DNA of 64,000 nucleotides from Hygrocybe punicea (taxonomy: Eukaryota > Basidiomycota > Agaricomycetes > Agaricales > Hygrophoraceae): the NCBI GenBank assembly GCA_963556145.1, contig OY744471.1, positions 2,225,590 to 2,289,589 of the forward strand, read 5' to 3'. The translations under genes and the position numbers were made by a program. Positions 55,631-64,000 of this stretch are shown here, in pieces (within the stretch, counting starts at the first letter, position 1; each line of letters begins with the position of its first letter). A model generated the notes under the pieces. The model saw only the letters and a list, made by a program, of their open reading frames with translations. It was not told the DNA's origin and did no database searches.

Positions 55631-56734
55631 TGGATGGGTGAAGGAGAAGCTGTACATGAAACAGCCAGCAGAATTTGAGGACAGAACTGGACAGGTTTGC
55701 TGCCTCATATGCCCTATATATGCCGGAAATGTATGGAACATGGATTTCGATAAAACGATGAAAGAATTTCATTATACAAGATTATGGACCAACTACTGTG
55801 CATACTACTATCGGGAAGGAGAAACCTTCTCCATCGTACTCATATGGGTCAACGACCTCATGGCTTACGCAAACAACCAAGTGATGAATCAGCGGATAGT
55901 CAACCAGCTGAAAGAAAAGTACATGGTAACGGTCATTGGAAAGCCAACGTTACTGCTTGGAATCCATATCAAACGAGACCACCAACAATGGAAAGTCACC
56001 CTATCACAACGCCATTATATCCAGAAGATACTTGTGAAGGCTGGAATGAAGGATGTGACACCAGTATCAACCCCAATGGATCAGAACGTGATCCTACAAA
56101 TAAACAAAACCAAAACCAATGAGAGCGAGTGGAAATGCACCTTGATCAAGTATGCGACATGAGTCGGAGAGCTCTTGTATGCTGCACATGCAACAAGATC
56201 CAATATCATGTATGCAACTGTAACCATTGCACAATTCACACAGAACCCGAGTCCGGAACACTGGACAGCACTTAAAAGGATATTCCGCTACGAACTAACA
56301 TATGCCGGAAAGAACTAATGTATGCCGGAAAGAACCAATGGATTATGATGGAAACTGTTCATTACGTCGATGCTGATTGGGGATCCAACCTGCACTGGAA
56401 ATCCATTAGCAGATATGTTGCCAATGGCCAAAGTGGAATATGTCGCCACTACTCATGCCATGAAACAGCTAATCTGGCATAGAAATTTGTTGAAGGAATT
56501 GGACCTACAGTCAGATAAAACATTGATTTTATGATCCGATAATCACGCCGTGATTGCTATATTGCACAACCTGGAATTCCATGTGTGGACGAAACATATA
56601 GATATCAATCTACATTTCCTATGAGATCATGTCGCCTCTGGTACCCTCAAAGTCACATATATTCCTTCTGAAAAAAATCTAGCAGACATATTTACGAAAG
56701 GGTTACCTCGCCCGCTTCATGCAAAGTTCACAGC

Positions 56735-57588
56735 TAGGGATGACCACGGGTTTTGGAAACCCGTGGTTTCGGTACGGGTTAAGCGGGTATGGGTCACGGT
56801 ATCCAAAAGTGGACACCGTGACCATACCGTGACCCGTACCCATGGTTTGGTGGTGTGTCACAGGTTCATCACACAACCACCACAACCACCTCAACAGCTA
56901 TGACCAAGGGCAAGCGAGCACACGGCAACCAGATGACCAATGGGAACAGTCAAAGGAAGGAGCAGGGAAGCGGCTGGGGGGTGGTGCTCCCACTTCCCGG
57001 CCTACAGGTAAGTCTCAATTTCTGATCAAGTAATGAACTGTAGCTAACTATGCTATGACAACAACAACAAAGCATGGGGCAACAGCACGCAATGACAACG
57101 ACGTGTCCCCCTCTTGTTCACCTCACGGACACGCAACAACAACAATGCGTCCCCCTCTCGTCCACCTCGCGGACAAGCAACAACAATGACACGCCCCCTC
57201 TCGTCCACCTTGTGGACACGCAACAACATCAACAACACGTCCCCTGTCCCGGGCCTTTGTCCACCTCGTGGACACGCAACAATGACACGTCCCCCTCTCA
57301 TCCCCCTCTTGTCCACCTTGCAGATGCGCTACAACATGTCCGATGGCACATGCCCCCCTCGTTCCCCATCTTGATCACCTCGTGGACAAGCACGTCTGCG
57401 AGGTTGCAGAGGGGAACAGGAGCTGTGGTGGACGGCGGGATGTGATGGTACACCACAGGTAAGGTGTACCATCGTGACCCATGGATGTTCGGGTGCGGTG
57501 CGGGTCAAAACCGCCCCGGGTAAGGTGTTCACAGGTATGGGTGCAGTGTCAGCCGAGCCGACCCATTCAAGACCCGTGGTCAACCCTA
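56735..57588. mobile_element. hAT-like non-autonomous element in copia pol
   Basis: Perfect duplication TTCACAGC at 56727-56734 and 57589-57596. Ends TAGGGATGACCACGGGT and complemented TAGGGTTGACCACGGGT. The interior has repeated CCTCGTGGACACGCAACAA units (57110-57300) and ACCTCGTGG...CTGCGAGGT (about 57377-57405), a palindrome without the TCAATTGA centre. Confidence 0.93.
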
Positions 57589-57827
57589 TTCACAGCCGAA
57601 CTTGGTCTATTGACCAGAGAGAAACAGGAAAGAGCAGAACATGTAATGGAATACACGGACAATGTTTACTGCAACCTGGAACGAGTCAAAGAGTATTTGA
57701 CCAAGGGGGAGTGTTGAGAATAGTGGCCAAATAGTCGCGAAAAGAATTAGTAATCCATATCATGTGACCCTGGAACTCAAACACACCTGTCCGATGAATA
57801 ATGCTCAAGTGCAGCAGTTATTCTACT

Positions 57828-58996
57828 TAGGGCAGGTCAAGGGTATGCAATACCCCCAGGGGTTAAGAGTACGGGTACCACGGGTTAAGGGTACGAGTCC
57901 AGCCTCAGAATACCCGCAGTACCCACACGGGTATGGGCTGTATTTCTTTTGGGAGAAGAAACATCAAAAACTCAATTTTTGGGGTATTTTTCGCTATTTT
58001 TGAGGGATATAATGAGAATCATTGCTTGTAAAAATATGTAAAAATGCTCTCAACACTCCCCACAGTATTCTAAACATTGTGTTCCTTTACACTAAAGGGA
58101 TCCGACCAGTATTCCGTCCACAATAATCATCAAAACCACCAAAAACAGGCAAAAATGGGGTATTTTGCATGTTTTTGAGGGATATAATGAGAATCATTGC
58201 TTGTAAAAATATGTAAAAATGCTCTCAACACTCCCCACAGTATTCTAAACATTGTGTTCCTTTACACTAAAGGGATCCGACCAGTATTCCGTCCACAATA
58301 ATCATCAAAACCACCAAAAACAGGTAAAAATGGGGTATTTTGCATGTTTTTTAGGGATATAATGAGAATCATTGCTTGTAAAAATATGTAAAAATGCTCT
58401 CAACACTCTCCACACTATTCCAAACATTGTGTACCTTTACACTAAAGGGATCCGACCAGTATTCCGTCCACAATAATCATCAAAACCACCAAAAACAGGC
58501 AAAAATGGGGTATTTTGCATGTTTTTGAGGGATATAATGAGAATCATTGCTTGTAAAAATATGTAAAAATGCTCTCAACACTCCCCACAGTATTCTAAAC
58601 ATTGTGTTCCTTTACACTAAAGGGATCCGACCAGTATTCCGTCCACAATAATCATCAAAACCACCAAAAACAGGTAAAAATGGGGTATTTTGCATGTTTT
58701 TTAGGGATATAATGAGAATCATTGCTTGTAAAAATATGTAAAAATGCTCTCAACACTCTCCACACTATTCCAAACATTGTGTACCTTTACACTAAAGGGA
58801 TCCGGCCAGTATTCCGTCCACAATAACCATAAAAACTACCAAAAACAGGTAAAAATGGAGTATTTTGCATGTTTCTTCCTGTACCCCTGCAAAACCCATG
58901 CCATACCCGTACTTTTGGCCTCGGGTACGTACCCGTGACGGGTATGGGTCCGAGTACAGCCCCAGAGCACTGCGGGTGTACCCCTGACCGGCCATA
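57828..58996. mobile_element. hAT-like non-autonomous element carrying satellite, in the 3' LTR
   Basis: Perfect duplication ATTCTACT at 57820-57827 and 58997-59004. Ends TAGGGCAGGTCAAGGGTA and complemented TATGGCCGGTCAGGGGTA. Sub-termini GGGTACGGG/TACCCG-type. Instead of the usual palindrome, the interior is a 175-bp satellite. Confidence 0.9.
57981..58870. repeat. Five 175-bp tandem repeats in an A-A-B-A-B order
   Basis: Units start near 57981, 58157, 58332, 58507 and 58682 with GGGGTATTTT and contain AGGGATATAATGAGAATCAT and AGGGATCCGACCAGTATTCC. Units 1, 2 and 4 have CTCCCCACAGTATTCTAAAC; units 3 and 5 have CTCTCCACACTATTCCAAAC and TTTTTTAG for TTTTTGAG. A 350-bp higher-order duplication is implied. 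Confidence 0.9.
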
Positions 58997-59133
58997 ATTC
59001 TACTTACCACAAGAAACTTCTAGTGGATTTAGTTAGTAGTATAAAAAGCCCTCTCAGAGAGAGGTAAATACAATTCAATTCCACATAAATATCTTAGTGG
59101 TCAACAACCACTGCACTACCATATATTCCAATA

Positions 59134-59843
59134 GTTTCGAGACATACACTTTGAACTGCTATATCTCACTGAAATCTTCATATTTTGGCCTGAAAGTTTG
59201 GCTGTGGGCAGCCAAGTACTGTATCTAGGTTGTGTTGCCATGGTTGAGCTAGCCGCAAGCTGGCTAAGGTTAGCTGAGGCTAAGGCTAAGCTAAATCAAG
59301 AAATTCAATCGGCTGGAGCCGTTAGTCATATCTAGCTGGCTAACACAGTTATAGCTGAGGCTATAGCTGATACTCATGCACATCATGCCTGGGGGTACAT
59401 AGTTTTAATATATTTTGTATCTACTAGTACATGACATCTAATATAACATGTAAGAGGGTGGGGACACTGTGTTGCTGCCGCCACGTTGCTGTAGCTGCTG
59501 GTGCTGGTGCTGCATCATGGTGATGTTGCTGTTGCTGCTGCTGCAATTGTCATCACTGCTGCTGCCATTGTGTCAAGAGAGAAGAACAAAGATAGCGAGC
59601 TAAGGCTACACCCATATGGGGAATGCCGGCCGAATGCGGCAAACCCCGAATGCCCAAATAATGTTTGGGGTTCAGCACCGTGAATACCTCAGTCGTTTAC
59701 TCTACAATGACTGAGGTATGTCTGCATCACCACACAGTTACATTCACATGTACTAATCTCTGTACTAGTTTTACATCACAGGTACATAATAATATGTAGT
59801 CATTTACTCTACAACGACTGAGTTTTACATCACAGTCACGAAA
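59134..59843. other. DNA between copia 1 and copia 2, presumed LTR of copia 2
   Basis: 59220-59370 is a GCTAAGGCTAGCTGAGG-rich stretch, possibly a small element of its own. 59460-59575 has CTGCTGCTG triplets. 59690-59840 contains two CGTTTACTCTACAA(T/C)GACTGAG-type boxes and presumably belongs to the 5' LTR of copia 2, which ends at 59843, but with only one LTR its start cannot be fixed. Confidence 0.45.
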
Positions 59844-61020
59844 GGTTATGAGCCCTGGTCGTTTCTAACGGTCAGGAGCCCTCAAACGCAAATGATGGCA
59901 TCGCGCTGCAAATGCGACCCACACCCACTCTCGCACGGCAGTTAAACACCAAAGACCAACCACATCGCATGAGATGTCAGATGCCACATCATCAACACCA
60001 AACTGCCCGGTTCTAGAGGGCCCCTCGAATTTCACAATATGGAATATACGAATCAAGGGAGCGCTCAGCGAAAAACAGGTCCTAGGAGTCGTCACAGGCA
60101 CGGATGCCAAACCGGCACCCATCACACCAAGCGCATCAACATCTGCATCCACGCTATCAACGTCCGCGTCCAAGATAAGCTACAACGACACCTGGGAAGC
60201 GCGCGATAAAAAAGCCACGGGAATCATACAGTGCTACATAAGCGACAACATCCCACTAAGCATCGGAAACAAACCCTCAGCTAAAGAACTATACGACACG
60301 ATCACGAAACGATATAACGAAACCAACATCGTCACCACGGCCTTCCACGCACTCGTTGATCTCACCTCCATCAAATTTGGAGGTTCACCCTTGTCAAAGT
60401 CCATGTCCGAACACATCGCAACATTCCTCGCAAGCAGCAATTGACTCACAACACTGGGTTACACATTCCCAGAAGACCTACTACCCCTACTCCTGCTTAA
60501 ATCCATCCCGGATGACAATGAGTGGAAGACACTCAAGACCGCCATCACGGGATTGGTACCAGACGGCCAAAAACTTAAGCTACCCACCGTTGAAGCAAAA
60601 CTTGCGGCACACGCAGCGGACCTACAAAAGACCGGCGACGCCATGGGCCAAACAGAGACACTGACGCCAAATGACGAGTCTGCCCTTAAAGCATCAAAGA
60701 CGGAGAAAAAGAAACTCTTCTGCAAGGTACACGGCCGCTGCGCACACATTGAAAGACTGCTGAAACCTAAAAGGGATGGAGAACAAAAGAGGGGGAAAGG
60801 GCAAGCGCAAAAAGGAGCACAGCAAAGCACACAAAGTCAAGGAGGATGATACCAGTAGCGACTCAGACAATGAATCAGATGACGGGGACGAAGCCCATGT
60901 AGCAGACACAGGAAATGTAATCATTAATCAATGGGGTTGGTCCCGCATTTACACCTACCTCATGACCAAACCAAACCAAAGAAAAGGGGGCATCATCATC
61001 GACTGCGGAGCCAGCACCAA
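59844..61020 (+). pseudogene. Copia element 2: PBS, gag and start of protease
   Basis: The primer-binding site GGTTATGAGCCCTGG is at 59844-59858. Gag starts at 59974 (GPSNFTIWNIRIKGALSEKQ, ATGIIQCYISDNI) with a TGA at 60442, then continues (LLLKSIPDDNEWKTLKTAI). A charged C-terminus with FCKVHGRC follows at about 60715, and after a frameshift an acidic stretch. Protease begins IIIDCGAST near 60995 and is cut at 61020 by the Helitron 3' end. It is a different copia family from element 1 (little Gag similarity). Confidence 0.8.
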
Positions 61021-61263
61021 CTTGTTTAGAGGGCCAGTGCTTCGCATGGCATGAACGAGTTCTTCCCAAAGTTCCAATCTTTTCCCTGAATTGATTCACT
61101 GCCACCTCATAAATCATATGGAGCAAGACTAAGCCCGCCAAACCCACCCATTATTCTAGTGCAAAAGTTATTAATGTAGACTCGCTGAGCCCAACAACTT
61201 TTGACTTTATATCTCATATACAATGTGACAAAATTTTGGCCACCCACCCACCCACACATGACT

Positions 61264-64000
61264 TTAAGCATATATTGCCAGCACAAGATACTTGTCTCTG
61301 CATTGTCTAACATCAGCATCAGATAATTTATCAAGCATACCATCAGATAAACAAGTATTTCCAGTAGTCATACCATCATGAAACCAAACCTTCTTGTCTG
61401 CACTTATGATTCTACTGGTGAAATGATATTGGCCATGATAAACAATTCCTTTCAACCTCAATGACTTGATGCCTTTGTCAGTCTCAAACTCAAGTATATG
61501 ACTGGTCTCAATGTCCATAAGTGGATATTCCAGAACAAGCACAGGTGGCACTTCATTGTAGAATAAGATTTGTTGCATAGCCGATTGACACTTAGAACAC
61601 CTTCGATGTGTTTGTTGGGACAATGTTTCAATCCAATTCATAGTAGACCCTTGAACTGAAGTTTCTCCATGTAAAACATAACCAAGTTGATTATCCACTG
61701 GTTTTTCAGCAAATTTACATTTCGTACATTGATGCTGAGAAGATGTGACTGCAGTGTCTACATGTAAAAGCTCCATGGCTAGAGTTGCAACACTAATCCC
61801 AACAGGTCCCATTAGATATGTCTCAGGATGCTCATCATGCAAAATAGCCCTTAATTCATTTCTGAGTTGCACAAATGTCATATTGCCTTTCAATATATCT
61901 GAGAAGCCATCAGATAAAGTAGCCAGATAATCATTCATATCATGAAATACTTCAGACCATGCTATATGGTTTTCCTTCCAGAGATCAAACAATATAACCA
62001 GAATAGAATCATATGCACAACTGTAATTGTTTTCATCCCATGGCAAACCTGCTGGGGAAGCTGACATATCTGTTCGTTGTCTCTTAGCTGCTGGCAGTTC
62101 ACAAGGTTCAATCAAATGCTTCCTGGACAAAAGTGGAACAGATCCTTTTGCAGGGATAAAAGGAGTAGAAATTGACATGGTTGCTTGCTTATTTTTGTTC
62201 TTCTCAATGATGTGCCATGGACTGACTTCCACAGGAGCAATCACCAGGGGATCACTGTCTGACCACTTCAAAACTGCATCAGTTTTATATGGAACATATC
62301 TGATGCCTTTCCATTGTTGAAACTTTTGAATCATGGATGACCGGACATCTTGTGCAATATGTTCTGGCAATGTGCCTTCATATCTCATTCTAGTGATGTC
62401 ATCAAGCAGTTCTTGTTCTCCAAATTCTTGTCTGAGATATCCAGAGCATCCTCTGGTGATCATTCTATTGTCAAATCCTTGTATGATTACAGTGCCAGCC
62501 GCAGTAGCGCTTCTAGACAATGATGAATAATAAATACGCCATGTGTGAAAAGCAGCTGTTTAGATGCACAACATTGTATGGTCTTGTCTTTCCTTGAGCG
62601 GCATGTGCAGTCATTGCAAAGTTTGGCAAAAACCAAACCTGTTTGTTGTCTTTCTATTCTTTCTTTTAAATCACTTGGAAATACACACTGAACTGTCTTG
62701 GTGTTTTTCACAATTGGCACAACATTGTCTGGCAGTGAAGGAATCTGCACAAGCTTTGGTGGATTCTGAAGCTCAACAAACACTGTGTTATTGAAATAAA
62801 CTGGTAGGAGGTCACTGTGAATACTAATATATTGTGTGATACAAAACTACACTACTTACCTGGTAGGAGGTCACTGTGAATACTGAGGATACACAGTGAG
62901 CTCCCCACCAGGTTTGACTGCTTTGGGACAAATAGGTACAAACAATCAGCCACAATCTTCAAAATCTACTAAGTCCATACTCTCTTGTGGTAGAGTGACT
63001 CATCACAACCTAACATGTGTACAGTACACGCTTTCCATGATCAGCTTTTGATGACTGCCAACCAACAACAAATCCTTCTTGTCCCTTGGTAATGCAAAGT
63101 TCAGTTGCATCATTGTTTCTAAGCATGACTGGCATTCCAACACACAAGGATAATTTACCAGCAAAGTTTTCTGTTCCACCATGGTGCACCTTCCATATTT
63201 CTCTTTGAGTATCAAAGTCTATCTCACCAGATTCATGAAGTGCTTTTGATTTGCCTTTTGATTTATTTCTTATAGATGCATCCTTTTCCTTTCCCCATCT
63301 ATTGATGGAATAAAAGTTGATTAATTTCTGGTTTGTGTCTTTTGCAAATCTTTCACAGCCAAGTAAATTGATCTGATCCTTTTGAGAGTGAATGCCACAG
63401 ATGATTGGCACATTTCTGAAATTCTTAGAGGCAACATTAGGTTGATCAGGTCTTTTTCCTGCAATCCGGGTTCTCAAAAATATAATGTCATTTGGAGTAC
63501 ATTTTCCATATCGCATATTGACCAATGCAGTTCTGAACTTTGCATCTTGGGGAGTTTGGGTCTTTTGTCTCATGTTTTCTCTGAGAATAACAACTGTAGT
63601 TACATGATGCCAAAGCGCTTTGCCACCAGCAGTTTCCTGAGCATATGGTGTTAATCCAGAATGTGCTTGTGTGCCAACTGTTCCACTATATAATGCTGAT
63701 CCTCCAACAGGTGGCAATTGTGCAAAGTCTCCAGCAAATATCATGTTTATCCCACCAAATGGCAGGTCATGAATGTTTGTTGCTTTAGCAAGTTTGGCAC
63801 TGATTTTATACAAGTCATGGCAAGATATCATTGAAACCTCATCAATGAATATGTAGTCAACTCCTTCTAATCTGCCCTTGAGCTGAGCAATGTTGGTGGC
63901 TTCATTTTTGCCAGACGAGTTTGGATTAATGCCCAAGAAGTAATGATATGTGGAACCATTCTGTAATGCAGCCGATGTTCCAGTTGGACCAAGGATAACA
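61264..64000 (-). pseudogene. Helitron Pif1-type helicase with USP-like domain, broken
   Basis: Homologous along its length to 38326-41082. From the window edge: LGPTGTSAALQNGSTYHYFLG, Walker B YIFIDEVSM, FAGDFAQLPPVGG, and so on to HGKRVL near 63020. There about 230 bp of unrelated DNA interrupts the gene. It resumes FVELQNPPKLVQIPS (62783), shifts frame twice around 62640 and 62520, then is open again to the TAA at 61264. The USP-like domain is intact in sequence: NYSCAYDSILVILF, CTKCKF and CSKCQS pairs, VYHGQYHFTSR, WFHDG and final LVLAIYA. Walker A lies beyond 64000. Confidence 0.85.
62790..63018 (-). other. Insertion of about 230 bp in the second helicase gene
   Basis: Absent from the 38326 homologue between HGKRVL and the equivalent of FVEL. 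On the plus strand it has two copies of GGTAGGAGGTCACTGTGAATACT (62803 and 62862), 59 bp apart. ACACA occurs near both joins. No splice signals fit, so I treat it as a small insertion of unknown type. Confidence 0.55.

Larger units (their letters stand above)
51443..56720 (+). pseudogene. Copia gag-pol, multiply interrupted
   Basis: Gag starts at 51443 (YRIELLKGNNWMPWKRQM) and resumes after the hAT-like insert at 53041, with zinc knuckle CFNCHKKGHLAKDC. Protease has LLDSGTTSH near 53375. Integrase shows SDVWG, LRFDNGKE and PYSPSQHGMVERFNHTLLE (D, D, E) at about 53965-54300. RT begins near 55160 (EEMGIW-type region, [23 protein letters not shown]), is cut by a 140-bp insert, then continues IVLIWVNDLMAYAN where YVDD is expected. 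RNase H has HYVDADWGS and a C-terminal NLADIFTKGLPRP near 56690. At least ten in-frame stops or shifts occur, for example after SLLSLS (53604), at 53877 and at 55318. The pol end lies beyond the hAT-like element at 56735, around 57597-57716. Confidence 0.88.
51120..59133 (+). mobile_element. Ty1/copia element with nested insertions
   Basis: LTRs begin TGTTG(G/A)GAATAG and end ATATTCCAATA (51120-51359 and 57712-59133, the latter interrupted). A primer-binding site follows the 5' LTR and a purine tract (AAGGGGGAG) precedes the 3' LTR. Removing three hAT-like elements and a short solo LTR leaves about 4.9 kb, normal for copia. Gene order is gag, protease, integrase, RT, RNase H, which is copia order. 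Flanks GTCAT and GTTTC do not match, so no target duplication is claimed. Many stops show it is dead. Confidence 0.88.
57712..59133 (+). repeat. 3' LTR of copia element 1, interrupted
   Basis: LTR sequence at 57712-57827 and 59005-59133, with a hAT-like element between. It differs from the 5' LTR at several transitions, such as GTCGCGAAAAG for GTGGCGGAACA and CATATCATGTGA for CGTACCACGTGA. Confidence 0.85.
61021..64000 (-). mobile_element. Second Helitron (3' part, continues past the window)
   Basis: The 3' end on the minus strand is CTCTAAACAAG at 61021, followed by T of the copia protease, with AACTCGTTCATGCCATGCG in the hairpin region as in the other copies. It contains the helicase-USP gene on the minus strand; Rep and the 5' end lie beyond 64000. 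Confidence 0.85.

Noticed and set aside
51115..59138. 5-bp target duplication for copia element 1
   Set aside because: GTCAT on the left and GTTTC on the right differ at three of five positions.

Overview
This is repeat-dense nuclear DNA from a fungus, most likely an agaricomycete (basidiomycete). The evidence is a host gene with six 45-64 nt phase-0 introns and fungal-type Helitron, KDZ, PIF-Harbinger, Tc1/mariner and Ty1/copia elements. The one clear housekeeping gene is a mitochondrial peptide chain release factor (MRF1-like, minus strand, 49509-51023). Almost everything else is mobile DNA in various states of decay. A 100-base N gap lies at 15785-15884. No rRNA, tRNA or CRISPR array was seen.

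Layout. 0.6-1.5 kb: hAT-like non-autonomous element. 2.1-3.2 kb: decayed Tc1/mariner transposase. 4.4-5.0 kb: Helitron relics. 5.2-6.9 kb: inverted-repeat (foldback) element. 9.1-21.0 kb: an 11.9 kb foldback element whose arms are 45-bp satellite arrays; it is flanked by AAACAAA duplications, sits in a second copy of the 5.2-6.9 kb family, and carries a 1.9 kb solo LTR and a hAT-like element. 22.6-23.4 kb: another hAT-like element.

23.4-49.4 kb is the highlight, a nest resolved from target-site duplications (TSDs) and broken reading frames. A PIF-Harbinger transposase gene is split by a short-LTR element (24139-49136). That is split by a hAT-like element (25056-48433, exact 8-bp TSD). That is split by a 240-bp-LTR element (25214-47455). 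That holds KDZ transposon sequence, itself split by a tandem pair of Helitrons (30689-42814). The complete Helitron encodes Rep, then one in-frame TAG, then a Pif1-type helicase fused to a ubiquitin-specific-protease-like domain.

51.1-59.1 kb: a decayed Ty1/copia element carrying three separate hAT-like insertions, each with a perfect 8-bp TSD. 59.8-61.0 kb: the 5' part of a second copia element, cut in its protease by a second Helitron (minus strand) that runs off the window end.

The seven hAT-like elements have ends of the form TAGKG... / ...CMCTA and 8-bp TSDs. Most share an unusual internal palindrome (ACCTCRYGAA ... TCAATTGA ... TTYRYGAGGT), while their remaining cargo is unrelated: triplet arrays, 175-bp satellite, GC-rich minisatellite or other transposons. 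All boundaries were read by eye; no alignment or database search was run.
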